Source of the DNA: Mariniflexile fucanivorans
GTDB lineage: Bacteria; Bacteroidota; Bacteroidia; Flavobacteriales; Flavobacteriaceae
Direction: 5' to 3'
Assembly: GCF_004341235.1 (NCBI RefSeq)
Contig: NZ_SLUP01000007.1
Location: forward strand, 124,001 to 188,000
Length of the DNA stretch: 64,000 nt
Below, piece after piece: positions 17,721-26,264 of the stretch. The first letter of the stretch is position 1; every line of letters starts with the position of its first letter. The notes under the pieces were generated by a model. That model searched no databases. It worked only from the letters and a program-made list of their open reading frames with translations, and was not told where the DNA came from. Position numbers and translations under genes: made by a program.

Positions 17721-18038
17721 ATGGACACAAATAACAATATTCAAAACAAAATAGATGATGCTTTCTCAGCTATTGACGCTATTGAAAACGTGAATGTATC
17801 TCCCTTTTTTAAGGATAAAACCATGCAACGTTTGTTTGCGGAAAAGGAAGAAGTTGTAACGATCTGGAATTGGTTTACACCCAAATTGCAATTGGCAACA
17901 TTGGCTTGTTTTATTGTATTAAATGTTTTGGCTTTTAAGCAATACAATTCGAATAAATATATTGCGAATGTTAACGAGTTTGCAGAAACTTACGGGCTTG
18001 CTTCAAGTGCTAACGAATCGTTATTGAATTTAAAATAG
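17721..18038 (+). CDS. Short single-pass membrane protein, candidate anti-sigma factor
   Basis: A 105-aa protein with a soluble N-terminal part of about 50 residues, one membrane segment (LQLATLACFIVLNVLAF, about residues 54-70) and a short outer tail. No zinc-binding anti-sigma motif is seen. Place and topology match the short anti-sigma proteins (CnrY-like) between an ECF sigma factor and its periplasmic sensor. Its TAG stop directly abuts the ATG of the next gene. Function is inferred from context. Confidence 0.65.
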   Translation: MDTNNNIQNKIDDAFSAIDAIENVNVSPFFKDKTMQRLFAEKEEVVTIWNWFTPKLQLATLACFIVLNVLAFKQYNSNKYIANVNEFAETYGLASSANESLLNLK

Positions 18039-18662
18039 ATGAGCATGAAAAAAAATTTAATCCTATATATATTACTGGTGTTTTTGGTGGTGGTGAATGG
18101 TTTTTTTCTATATAATTATTTATTTCCTACCGTTTCGAAAATTAATAACATTGGAAAAGTAAATGGAAGTCCAGAGACATTTATAGTAAAAGCTTTAGGG
18201 TTTGATGATGAACAGATGAAGCAATTTGAAGAAATAAACAATGGACATCATGAAAGTATGGTTAAATCTTCGGAAGAAACAAAAGTTCTTAAAGATCAAT
18301 TAGGTAGGTTGATAATTAAAGAAAATGTTTCGGATACTGAAATTGATTCTATTTTGAATTTATTAGGAAAAAAGGAAGTGGCGCACGAAAAGTTGATGTT
18401 TAACCATTTAAGAGCGATTCGCAATATATGTACAGAAAATCAAAAAGAACGTTTTGAGCAAATAATACGTGATGCATTACGCGGAGGTCCTAAAGGTATG
18501 GGACAAGGAGAGGGCGGACCGCCTCCGCCAGAGGGTATGCCAGAAGGCGGACTTCCACCAGATAACATGCGAGAAGGCGGGCCTCCACAAGGTGGTATGC
18601 GAGAAGGAAGACCGCGACCAGATGGTATGCCAGAAGGTGAACCTGCTCCAAGGCCAGAATAA
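18039..18662 (+). CDS. Membrane-anchored Spy/CnrX-like periplasmic sensor with Gly/Pro-rich tail
   Basis: N-terminal membrane anchor (LILYILLVFLVVVNGFFLYNYLF) followed by a helical periplasmic domain of the Spy/CpxP/CnrX type (about residues 45-145). Possible metal ligands are the NGHHESM segment and an HxxxM pair in AHEKLMFNH; CnrX uses His and Met residues in this way, but equivalence is inference. The last 50 residues are a tandem decapeptide repeat rich in Pro, Gly, Glu and Met. Translationally coupled to the preceding membrane protein. Probable role: sense metal or envelope stress and control the sigma factor. Confidence 0.75.
   Translation: MSMKKNLILYILLVFLVVVNGFFLYNYLFPTVSKINNIGKVNGSPETFIVKALGFDDEQMKQFEEINNGHHESMVKSSEETKVLKDQLGRLIIKENVSDTEIDSILNLLGKKEVAHEKLMFNHLRAIRNICTENQKERFEQIIRDALRGGPKGMGQGEGGPPPPEGMPEGGLPPDNMREGGPPQGGMREGRPRPDGMPEGEPAPRPE
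18537..18650 (+). repeat. 30-bp tandem repeat encoding a Pro/Gly/Glu decapeptide
   Basis: ATG codons recur at 18537, 18567, 18597 and 18627, exactly 30 bp apart, each followed by a Glu-Gly-rich decapeptide (MPEGGLPPDN, MREGGPPQGG, MREGRPRPDG, then a diverging copy). It is GC-rich compared with its surroundings and keeps several frames open on both strands, which gives spurious ORFs. Copy number may vary between strains. Confidence 0.85.
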
Positions 18663-18679
18663 ATTATAAAACACATATA

Positions 18680-18714
18680 AATCCTATTAAGCACCTTGTT
18701 TAATAGGATTTTTT
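18680..18714 (+). terminator. Terminator after the Spy-like sensor gene
   Basis: AATCCTATTA (18680-18689) pairs perfectly with 18701-18710 and is followed by a T run. It isolates the sigma operon from the EF-hand gene, which has its own candidate ECF promoter. Confidence 0.8.
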
Positions 18715-18758
18715 AATTTCTGAAAAAGTTGTGTAAAGTTAAAATAAAGTTAACAGCA

Positions 18759-18785
18759 CAAGTTTTTTTAATGGTTAACATCTAA
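18759..18785 (+). promoter_or_regulatory. Candidate ECF promoter P2
   Basis: CAAGTTTTT (18759-18767), 10-bp spacer, ACATCTAA (18778-18785), 27 bp before the EF-hand gene start. Same spacing as P1, P3 and P4. Confidence 0.7.
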
Positions 18786-18812
18786 AAAATATAATAATAT
18801 CAAATATAAATT

Positions 18813-19319
18813 ATGAAACATAATAGATTAAAAGCAGGAATGTTATTCGTATTCATGGCAGGTTTATTTTCAATGGGTGCAAATGCGCAATCCGCTAATG
18901 AAAATCAAAATAAACAACAGCCTCCAAGTACCGAGGAATTAATAAAAATGATGGATTCCAATAAAGATGGAAAATTATCATCAAAAGAAGTAAAGGGTCC
19001 TTTAAAAGATGATTTCGCTAAAATTGACACCAATAAAGATGGTTTTTTAACGAAGGCAGAATTGGAAAAAGCCCCAAAACCTAATGGTAAAAGCGGAAAA
19101 CAACAAGAGGAGCAACAAGTCACGTCGCAGAAAAAAGAGCCAAGTATTGATGAACTGATTAAAATGATGGATTCAAATGAAGACGGGAAATTAAGCAAAG
19201 AAGAAGTAAAAGGACCTTTGGAAAAAGACTTTGCAAAAATTGACACCAATAAAGATGGGTTTTTAACGAAAGCAGAACTAGAAAAAGCGCCAAAACAAAA
19301 TAAAGGCGAGAAGAAATAA
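18813..19319 (+). CDS. Secreted EF-hand calcium-binding protein
   Basis: Signal peptide (MKHNRLKAGMLFVFMAGLFS, cleavage likely after NAQ) and four EF-hand-like loops in two near-identical pairs: DSNKDGKLSSKE and DTNKDGFLTKAE, then DSNEDGKLSKEE and DTNKDGFLTKAE. The two halves, joined by a Gln/Lys-rich linker, come from an internal duplication also visible in the DNA. 168 aa. Monocistronic between a terminator and a hairpin, with candidate promoter P2 upstream. Likely a periplasmic or surface calcium (or other metal) buffer or sensor. Partner unknown. Confidence 0.88.
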   Translation: MKHNRLKAGMLFVFMAGLFSMGANAQSANENQNKQQPPSTEELIKMMDSNKDGKLSSKEVKGPLKDDFAKIDTNKDGFLTKAELEKAPKPNGKSGKQQEEQQVTSQKKEPSIDELIKMMDSNEDGKLSKEEVKGPLEKDFAKIDTNKDGFLTKAELEKAPKQNKGEKK

Positions 19320-19360
19320 ACACGTTTAGTTATAAATAATTTGATTAGTCGCTTATTTTA

Positions 19361-19394
19361 AAAGGTTTCACAAGAATTTTGTGAAGCTTTTTTT
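19361..19394 (+). terminator. Terminator after the EF-hand gene
   Basis: TTCACAA (19367-19373) pairs with TTGTGAA (19379-19385), extended by weaker pairs and followed by a run of eight to nine T. Lies about 45 bp after the stop. The remaining 19395-19643 holds candidate promoter P3 and no gene. Confidence 0.75.
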
Positions 19395-19546
19395 TTGAAA
19401 TAATGTTAGATACAAACAAGCTTAAACTAATGCCTTCTAAAAATAGATTTAGTTAAATTGATGTATAATTCAAAAAAAGTTTTCTGTGCAAATACTTGAA
19501 AAATAACGATTTAAAATTAACAAATACATAATGTTAAATTAACACA

Positions 19547-19573
19547 CAAGTTTTTAAAACTAATAGCATCTAA
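19547..19573 (+). promoter_or_regulatory. Candidate ECF promoter P3
   Basis: CAAGTTTTT (19547-19555), 10-bp spacer, GCATCTAA (19566-19573). It is 70 bp before the VTC gene and would drive the VTC-DUF4956-DUF2490-CotH operon. Confidence 0.7.
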
Positions 19574-19643
19574 TATATTAAACAGGAAAGCTGCGCAGTT
19601 TAAAATGTTTGATAAATAGGATTTAATTAATACGGATAAACTT

Positions 19644-20402
19644 ATGTTGGAAATATCAAGTAATCTAAAAAGGGAAATACAACATCTGGCACCCATTTCT
19701 TTGGAAGAGATGGATGATGTGAAATTGATGAAACGTACAGACACCAAATTTGTAATACATGAAAAAGATTTGGCTCCCATTTTAAAGCGCATTCAAGATC
19801 AATATAGAGTTGTTGAAATAAAAGGTAATAGAATTACAACTTACTCCTCGTTGTATTTTGATACGCCTGAGCAAAAATTTTATAAAGATCATCACAACGG
19901 GAAAAATAATAGAACAAAAATTAGAATTCGCAAGTATGTTGAATCTGATATCTGTTTTCTTGAAATTAAACAAAAGGATGGCAAAGGGAATACAACTAAA
20001 ACGAGAACCTCTATTCCTGATTTTGAATCAGATTTATTAAAAAAATCCATAGAGTTTATTCAAAAAACCACCCAAGAAACTTATGACTTAGAACCTGTAA
20101 TTTGGAATCAATTTAACAGAATTACATTGGTTAATAAAGCTGCCAAAGAACGATTAACGATAGACTTAAATCTCACTTTTAAAAAAAATGGAAGCTTTAA
20201 AACTTATGAAAATTTAGTTATAATCGAATTAAAACAAGAACGCTATAATAGAAGTTCGCCCATAGTACAAGAGTTAAAATCCAAACAAATAAATCCTTAT
20301 AGTATTAGTAAATATTGCATAGGCATGTTAAGTATTTATGATAACTTAAAATACAATTGCTTTAAAGAAAAAATAATAAAAATTAATAAAATAACCGCTT
20401 AA
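19644..20402 (+). CDS. VTC-domain protein (polyphosphate polymerase-like)
   Basis: A 252-aa soluble protein of the VTC family, whose eukaryotic members polymerise polyphosphate inside a tunnel lined by basic residues. Visible features are LMKRTDTKFVIHEKDL, YSSLYFDTP, KIRIRKYVESDICFLEIKQK and a late VIIELKQER, the alternating Arg/Lys/Glu strands typical of the tunnel (CYTH-like) fold. Bacterial members lie beside CotH and DUF4956 genes, as here, and their product is not established. First gene of a four-gene operon with gaps of 6-12 bp. Confidence 0.85.
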   Translation: MLEISSNLKREIQHLAPISLEEMDDVKLMKRTDTKFVIHEKDLAPILKRIQDQYRVVEIKGNRITTYSSLYFDTPEQKFYKDHHNGKNNRTKIRIRKYVESDICFLEIKQKDGKGNTTKTRTSIPDFESDLLKKSIEFIQKTTQETYDLEPVIWNQFNRITLVNKAAKERLTIDLNLTFKKNGSFKTYENLVIIELKQERYNRSSPIVQELKSKQINPYSISKYCIGMLSIYDNLKYNCFKEKIIKINKITA

Positions 20403-20414
20403 AAAACATAACCT

Positions 20415-21032
20415 ATGGAATTTTTAGATATCCCAATCTTCAGTGACGATTTTTTTAAAATGATGTTCAGACTGTTCATCAATCTTACATTTTTAACCAT
20501 AATAATCCGTTTTATTTATTATCCGTTTTCAAAACGAAAAGACTTCGTTTTCACCTATTACCTTATTAGTCTTATCGTGTTTTTTCTGTGTTTTGCGCTT
20601 AAAAAATTTGAAATGGATCTTGGAATGGCACTTGGTTTATTTGCCATTTTTGGTATTCTTCGTTATAGAACCGATGCCATTTCTCAAAAAGAAGTTACCT
20701 ATTTATTTGTTGTAATTGGTATTTCTGTAATAAACTCGTTGGCCAATAAAAAAATGAGCTACGCCGAAATTTTAGGATTTAACACAATCATCGTACTTGT
20801 TCTTGTTCTTATCGAAAGATATTGGTCTTTAAAACAAGAGGAATCCAAATCTATTATTTACGAAAATATTGAAAACATTAAGCCAGAAAACTATGCCATA
20901 TTAAAAAGTGATTTGGAAAGCAGAACCGGTTTAATTATAAACCGAATAACCATTGGTGAAGTTAATTTTTTAAGAGATACAGCAAAGGTTACCATTTTTT
21001 ATTTTAACGGCAATCAAGAAATTTCAAATTAA
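20415..21032 (+). CDS. DUF4956 membrane protein
   Basis: A 205-aa protein with about four hydrophobic segments in its first 140 residues (LFINLTFLTIIIRFIYY, VFTYYLISLIVFFLCF, a Gly-rich GMALGLFAIFGILRYRTD, then TIIVLVLVLIERY) and a cytoplasmic C-terminal tail. LFAIFGILRYRT is the conserved DUF4956 signature as I remember it. Constant partner of VTC and CotH genes, function unknown. 12 bp after VTC. Confidence 0.82.
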   Translation: MEFLDIPIFSDDFFKMMFRLFINLTFLTIIIRFIYYPFSKRKDFVFTYYLISLIVFFLCFALKKFEMDLGMALGLFAIFGILRYRTDAISQKEVTYLFVVIGISVINSLANKKMSYAEILGFNTIIVLVLVLIERYWSLKQEESKSIIYENIENIKPENYAILKSDLESRTGLIINRITIGEVNFLRDTAKVTIFYFNGNQEISN

Positions 21033-21041
21033 TAAGTGATT

Positions 21042-21755
21042 ATGAAGAAGGGTAGAAACTATAAAAATTTGTGTTTATTCATGTTGTTGTTAAGTATTTT
21101 ATTTTCAAATACCATGTATGCGCAAACAGAAGATTCTAAAAATTTAAATTTATGGAGTTCTGTTGAAATTGAATATAAACTTAACGATAAATGGAGTTTT
21201 GAATTATCACAGCAACTTAGGTTAAAAGAAGATATCTCGTTAGTTGATGAGTATTTTACAGAACTGCAAACAGAGTATTCCGTTAATAAAAATTTCAGTC
21301 TTGCGGGTGGTCTAAGGTTCATAAGGCAAAACGACACGGATGGTAATATTCAAGGTTATGAAAACCATTTAAGGTTTCAGTTTGACGCTAAATACAAGCA
21401 CAAAATCAACGATTTTAAATTGGATTACCGCTTAAGATATCAAAATAAAAACGATTTATCAGTGTCAAGCGACGAAGGCGATTATGCAAATCAGCACATC
21501 CGTTTAAAAGCAGGTATAGAATACAATATTAAAAACTGGAAACTCGATCCTCAATTTTCTGCCGAAATTTATAATCATTTCGAAAAAGGAGAAGCTGGCG
21601 GTTTCGATAAATATCGATTAACATTTGGAACCGATTACGATATGAAAGAATATGGCAAAATAGGCTTATACTATCGCATTGAAAGAGATTTAAATGTTGA
21701 TTTACCAGAAACTACAAACATAATCGGATTAACCTACAAATACACTTTTAAATAA
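21042..21755 (+). CDS. DUF2490 outer-membrane beta-barrel protein
   Basis: Signal peptide ending MYAQ, then alternating short strands rich in aromatic residues (LWSSVEIEYKLNDKWSFELSQ, LAGGLRFIRQ, KLDYRLRYQNKND) and a final strand ending in Phe-Lys, typical of an outer-membrane barrel. I use the ATG at 21042 rather than the GTG at 21036, as it gives a clean signal peptide. About 237 aa. Probably a small pore or structural partner of the CotH/VTC operon. Confidence 0.78.
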   Translation: MKKGRNYKNLCLFMLLLSILFSNTMYAQTEDSKNLNLWSSVEIEYKLNDKWSFELSQQLRLKEDISLVDEYFTELQTEYSVNKNFSLAGGLRFIRQNDTDGNIQGYENHLRFQFDAKYKHKINDFKLDYRLRYQNKNDLSVSSDEGDYANQHIRLKAGIEYNIKNWKLDPQFSAEIYNHFEKGEAGGFDKYRLTFGTDYDMKEYGKIGLYYRIERDLNVDLPETTNIIGLTYKYTFK

Positions 21756-21761
21756 ATAATT

Positions 21762-23171
21762 ATGAAAAAAACAATTTTAAAACTATCAATACTATTAAGC
21801 ATCGTGTTTTTAAATGCTTATGTAATTATAGGATGCTCAACGAAAGAGTCCATAAACGAAGAAAATGTAGAGGAAGAAGTCGTAATAGAAGATACCGATT
21901 TTGTAGCAACCGATTGGACTACCGAAACGCATAGTAAAGATGCAGACCCAAATTTTGATGAGGTATTTGATGATACGGCCGTAAAACGCTTTGATTTTGT
22001 TATTTCTAGCGAAAATTGGGCAGCTATGTTGGCAAATATGACCTCTCTATATGGTACTTTTGGTAGATCAAGCGGTAACAGCTTTTCAGATGATGATCCT
22101 ATTTTTGTGCCTGCCGAGGTTTATTATAACGGAATGCAATGGTACAAAGTTGGAGTTCGTTTTAAAGGAAATTCCAGTTTAGCAAGCGCTTGGGGAAGTG
22201 GCATTTTAAAATTGGCATTCAAAATAGATTTTGATGAGTATGAAGATGAATATCCGCAAATTGAAAATCAACGTTTCTATGGTTTCAAAAAATTCAGTCT
22301 TAAAAACAATTATCTTGATAGTTCGATGTTAAGAGAAAAAGTAGCCGCAGAAGTATTTAAAAATGCTGGTTTAGCCATGTCACATACTGCTTTTTATACT
22401 CTGTATGTCGATCATGGTAATGGCCCACAATATTTTGGTTTATACACATTGGTAGAAGAAGTTGATGATACGGTGATTGATACACAATTTTCGAGTGGAG
22501 ACGGAAATCTGTATAAACCAGAAGACTATGGAGCAAGTTTTGCTTCAGGAACATTTAATGAAGACGGGTTTGAGAAAAAAACAAATGAAGATGAAGCCGA
22601 TTGGACCGATATTCAAGCCTTATTTAGTGCTCTACATGCTTCCACAAGAACTTCAGATCCTGCTACTTGGAGAGCAGGCGTAGATGCTGTTTTAGATACC
22701 GATGTGTTTCTTAAATATTTAGCAGTTAATACGGTTATTCAAAATTGGGATACCTATGGTAGAATGGAGCATAATTATTATTTATATAATAACCCAGCTA
22801 CAAATAAATTAACTTGGATTCCTTGGGATAATAATGAATCTTTACAAACAGGTAAAATGGGAGGGTCTTTACCCTTAAATTTTTCAGGCTTAAGTTCATC
22901 AAGTTGGCCATTAATAGGGTATTTGTATAGCGATTCAGTTTATAAAGCAAAATACGATGCCTATGTAAAAGAAACCATAGAAGGTCCTTTTGCAACATCA
23001 TACATTCAAGGCGTTTATGATACTTATGCCACTTTAGTATCACCTTATGCAACCACAGAAGTTTCAGGATATACATTTTTAAGCAGTAGCAGCTCATTTT
23101 CATCTGCCGTTTCAACCTTAAAAACACATGCCACTAGCAGAGCAACTGCTGTAAGTAGTTATTTAAAATAA
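21762..23171 (+). CDS. CotH-family protein kinase-like lipoprotein
   Basis: Lipoprotein (lipobox VIIGC, Cys about residue 25) with a CotH domain: VGVRFKGNSSL, FKKFSLKNNYLDSSMLREKVA, YFGLYTLVEEVDD, LYKPED and, later, NHNYYLYNNPATNKLTWIPWD-type residues near 330-350 that carry the metal-binding Asp. CotH proteins are atypical kinases that phosphorylate surface proteins (spore coat proteins in Bacillus). Here it would act in the periplasm or on the surface. 469 aa. Last gene of the VTC operon, 6 bp after DUF2490. Substrates may be the neighbouring lipoproteins (inference). Confidence 0.88.
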   Translation: MKKTILKLSILLSIVFLNAYVIIGCSTKESINEENVEEEVVIEDTDFVATDWTTETHSKDADPNFDEVFDDTAVKRFDFVISSENWAAMLANMTSLYGTFGRSSGNSFSDDDPIFVPAEVYYNGMQWYKVGVRFKGNSSLASAWGSGILKLAFKIDFDEYEDEYPQIENQRFYGFKKFSLKNNYLDSSMLREKVAAEVFKNAGLAMSHTAFYTLYVDHGNGPQYFGLYTLVEEVDDTVIDTQFSSGDGNLYKPEDYGASFASGTFNEDGFEKKTNEDEADWTDIQALFSALHASTRTSDPATWRAGVDAVLDTDVFLKYLAVNTVIQNWDTYGRMEHNYYLYNNPATNKLTWIPWDNNESLQTGKMGGSLPLNFSGLSSSSWPLIGYLYSDSVYKAKYDAYVKETIEGPFATSYIQGVYDTYATLVSPYATTEVSGYTFLSSSSSFSSAVSTLKTHATSRATAVSSYLK

Positions 23172-23221
23172 ATTGATTGATTTAGTTGATAGCTATTAGT
23201 ATAAAAACTAATAGTACTATT

Positions 23222-23252
23222 AAGACTCTAGGTTTCCTAGGGTCTTTTTTTA
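23222..23252 (+). terminator. Terminator after cotH-like gene
   Basis: AAGACTCTAGG (23222-23232) pairs with 23236-23246 (one wobble) and is followed by a T run. Confidence 0.78.
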
Positions 23253-23276
23253 TGTTTTATTTAACAATAAATCGCA

Positions 23277-23303
23277 CAATAAATTAAAAATAGTCACATC
23301 TAA
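23277..23303 (+). promoter_or_regulatory. Weak candidate ECF promoter P5
   Basis: The -10 half ACATCTAA (23296-23303) is intact; at exactly the expected distance lies CAATAAATT instead of CAAGTTTTT, so only CAA and the AT-rich tail are kept. It is 98 bp before the DUF1566 gene. Listed because position and spacing fit the other four copies. Confidence 0.4.
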
Positions 23304-23401
23304 ACATTCGTATCATAACTAATATAAAAGGTTAAAAACTAATAGAACAAAAAGCCAAAGATGGCTAAACTAAAGCCTAAATAAATTCAAAACAATTAAA
23401 T

Positions 23402-24610
23402 ATGAAACGATTTTCAAATTCAAAAAAAATAGCAATTTTAGTTTTTGGATTATTTTTAACAATTACGGCATTTGTTTCTTGTAGCAATGATGATAATACC
23501 GATATAGTAGATGATAGTGATTCAGAGACAACAAATACAGAGTTAACCATAAATAATTATGCGCAAATTGCAACGGGACAAGTAACCTTATATGATGATG
23601 AAGGTAATGTGCTTTCAGGATTAAGCGAAGGAGATGCTTTTTATGGTCAAGATGCCAATTACTTAAATGGTGCAACTATGTCTTATACAGATAATGGAGA
23701 TGGTACGGTGACAGATAATAATTCTGGATTAATGTGGCAACAAATACCTTCATCAAGCGATTTTACTTGGCAGGAAGCAGTAGATTATTGTGAAAGCTTG
23801 GAACTTGATGGCTATACCGATTGGCGTATGCCTAGTTGCAAGGAATTGTATTCTATTAGTAATTTTGGATCTGGTTGGCCTTATTTAAATATTACTTATT
23901 TCAATTTGGCTAGTGGTCAAGTTTCCAAAGACGAACAATATTGGTCAAGCAATTACTATGTAGGTGTTACGGTTGAAGGAGGTTCAAATGCAGCAATGGG
24001 TGTAAATCATGTAACAGGACATATAAAAGCTTACGCTGCAGCGTCTTCTGGTCCTGTTGGAGGAAAATATGTAAGAGCCGTGCGTGGTGGTGATTATGGC
24101 ATTAATGAATTTGTAAACAATGGCGATGGTACCATAACTGACAATGCTACAGGTTTAATGTGGACACAAGCCGATAATAGCGAAGGTTTGGATTGGGAAC
24201 ATGCACTAGCTTATGCCGAAAACAGAACCTTTGCAGGTCACTCTGATTGGCGTTTACCAAATGTGAAAGAGCTTCAAGGCATTGTTGATTATAATTATTC
24301 ACCTAGCGCAACAGATGCTTCAAAAGTTGGCCCAGCGATTGATCCATTATTTTCATGTACACCAATAATTAACGAAGCAGGAAATGACGATTACGGGTAT
24401 TATTGGACAAGCACATCAGCAAATTTTACAAGTGGCGAACCCTATTATTACGCTTGGTATGTAGCTTTTGGAATGGCTGTGGATGGTAATGGGGATGATT
24501 TTCATGGAGCAGGAGCTGTTCGTTTTGATACTAAAGTAGAAGGAGGCCCATTAGGTGAAGGGGGCGAACGTTATTACAATTATGTACGATTAGTAAGAGA
24601 TATAAATTAA
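23402..24610 (+). CDS. Lipoprotein with two DUF1566 (Lcl C-terminal) domains
   Basis: Signal peptide with lipobox FVSC (Cys about residue 26), then two copies of the DUF1566/Lcl domain: DNGDGTVTDNNSGLMWQQ...DWRMPSCKEL and NNGDGTITDNATGLMWTQ...DWRLPNVKEL, ending in NYVRLVRDIN. 402 aa. DUF1566 domains are related to C-type-lectin-like surface modules. Starts a two-gene operon with the beta-helix protein (13 bp gap). A fragment of a related C-terminus lies 1.65 kb downstream. Confidence 0.85.
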   Translation: MKRFSNSKKIAILVFGLFLTITAFVSCSNDDNTDIVDDSDSETTNTELTINNYAQIATGQVTLYDDEGNVLSGLSEGDAFYGQDANYLNGATMSYTDNGDGTVTDNNSGLMWQQIPSSSDFTWQEAVDYCESLELDGYTDWRMPSCKELYSISNFGSGWPYLNITYFNLASGQVSKDEQYWSSNYYVGVTVEGGSNAAMGVNHVTGHIKAYAAASSGPVGGKYVRAVRGGDYGINEFVNNGDGTITDNATGLMWTQADNSEGLDWEHALAYAENRTFAGHSDWRLPNVKELQGIVDYNYSPSATDASKVGPAIDPLFSCTPIINEAGNDDYGYYWTSTSANFTSGEPYYYAWYVAFGMAVDGNGDDFHGAGAVRFDTKVEGGPLGEGGERYYNYVRLVRDIN

Positions 24611-24623
24611 AAAAACAAAACAA

Positions 24624-26228
24624 ATGAAGACAATTAAAAAAAGTTTAAACCTATTTTTTGTAGCATTAATATGTAGTGCTTCACTATTAACATTCAATGC
24701 GTGTAGTAAAGATGATGATAGCGACGAAATTATATCTAATTCAGAAGATATTGCAATAACAGGCACAAACATATCAGGTACAGCTGAAGGTGATACCGAT
24801 AATACAGGATACGACGAAGACGATTTAGTAGAGAACGCTACTTTTGAAAACACCATACAAATTGTATTTTCCAATACGTCGGCAACAATTACAAACCCTG
24901 TTCCTAATGATGTGGTAATTACACAAAACGGAGCAGATGTAACCATTAATTCCACTATTTCTGCGGTTGCTTATGAAGTTTCGGGAACAACAGCCGATGG
25001 TATGTTGAAAATCTATAGCGATAAAAAATTCAAATTAGCGTTAAATGATTTAAGTATCACAAATGCTGATGGTCCTGCTATAAATATCCAATCCTCAAAA
25101 ACAAGTTTTGTGGTATTGGAAGGTACAAACAACTTGACCGACGCATCAACCTACAGTAATATCCCTGATGATGAAGATGCCAAAGCAGCATTTTTTAGTG
25201 AAGGACAATTGGTATTCAGCGGTTCAGGTGCTCTTAACGTTGCTGGACTCTACAAACACGGCATAGCAAGTGATGATTATGTGAGGGTAATTAGTGGAAC
25301 AATTACGATTACCGAAGCAGCATCCGATGGCATTCACACCAACGATTATATTATTGTAGATGGAGGTACAATCAACTTAACAGTAGATAGCGATGGTTTA
25401 GATTGTGAGGAAGGCTATATTATTATCAATGATGGAACATTTATTATAAATGCTGCTGATGATGGCATTGCTGCCTCATACGATATTGATGATGAGGAAG
25501 AACCAGATGATACCATTACGCCTTATGTAACCATAAATGGTGGCGATTTTACTATAAATACATCTGAAGGTGAAGGTATTGAAGCAAAAGGTGTTATGAC
25601 CATTAATGACGGAAGAATAAATATCAATTCTTATGATGATGGCCTTAATTCTGGTGGAAATTTATATATCAATGGAGGAGATATCTATGTGTACACTACA
25701 CTCAATGATGCCATTGACAGTAATACAGGCATTACAGTTACAGGCGGAACCACTATTGCCATAGCAGTTAGGGTTGATGAGCCAGATGGTAGTTTTGATT
25801 GCGATGGTAATATATTTAAAATTACAGGAGGAACAATATTGGGATTAGGATTGAATACCTCATTTCCAACAGAAAGTGTGAGTACTCAAAATTCAGTGAT
25901 TTTTGATGGAATAAATGCAAATCAGATATTAAATATTCAATCAGAAGATGGTACTGAAGCCCTTACTTATGAAGTGCCAAATAGGGTAACAACCATAATT
26001 TATTCCAATGCTAAATTAGAAATAGGTCAAACATATAAAATCTATACAGGAGGAACCGTAAGCAATGGAACCGAAGTTAACGGATTATACACTTCTGGAA
26101 CCTATAGCGGAGGAACTGATTCTGGTGATTCATTTACCATAAACAGCACAGTTACACAAATTGGAGGAGAAATGGGGCCAACCGGAGAGCCTGGTACTAG
26201 CGGTCCTGGAGGTCCTGGCGGAAATTAA
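24624..26228 (+). CDS. Carbohydrate-binding beta-helix lipoprotein (DUF4353/Cthe_2159-like)
   Basis: Lipobox TFNAC (Cys about residue 27), an acidic N-terminal spacer, then a long series of parallel beta-helix turns with repeating Gly-Thr/Asn pattern (SGTITITEAASDGIHTNDYI, GGTINLTVDSDGLDCEEGYI, GGDFTINTSEGEGIEAKGVM), rich in Asp as expected for calcium sites. The end is a Gly/Pro-rich tail (GPTGEPGTSGPGGPGGN). 534 aa. The Cthe_2159 family binds acidic sugars and cellulose. Surface location inferred. Confidence 0.82.
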   Translation: MKTIKKSLNLFFVALICSASLLTFNACSKDDDSDEIISNSEDIAITGTNISGTAEGDTDNTGYDEDDLVENATFENTIQIVFSNTSATITNPVPNDVVITQNGADVTINSTISAVAYEVSGTTADGMLKIYSDKKFKLALNDLSITNADGPAINIQSSKTSFVVLEGTNNLTDASTYSNIPDDEDAKAAFFSEGQLVFSGSGALNVAGLYKHGIASDDYVRVISGTITITEAASDGIHTNDYIIVDGGTINLTVDSDGLDCEEGYIIINDGTFIINAADDGIAASYDIDDEEEPDDTITPYVTINGGDFTINTSEGEGIEAKGVMTINDGRININSYDDGLNSGGNLYINGGDIYVYTTLNDAIDSNTGITVTGGTTIAIAVRVDEPDGSFDCDGNIFKITGGTILGLGLNTSFPTESVSTQNSVIFDGINANQILNIQSEDGTEALTYEVPNRVTTIIYSNAKLEIGQTYKIYTGGTVSNGTEVNGLYTSGTYSGGTDSGDSFTINSTVTQIGGEMGPTGEPGTSGPGGPGGN

Positions 26229-26264
26229 TTACTTGAAGACATTAAAAATTGAGTAAATAAATGA

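Noticed and set aside
18440-18694. Several 60-85 codon frames on both strands over the sensor's C-terminus
   Set aside because: They are produced by the 30-bp tandem repeat, which keeps all frames open; the sensor frame is the one with a signal anchor and a partner gene.
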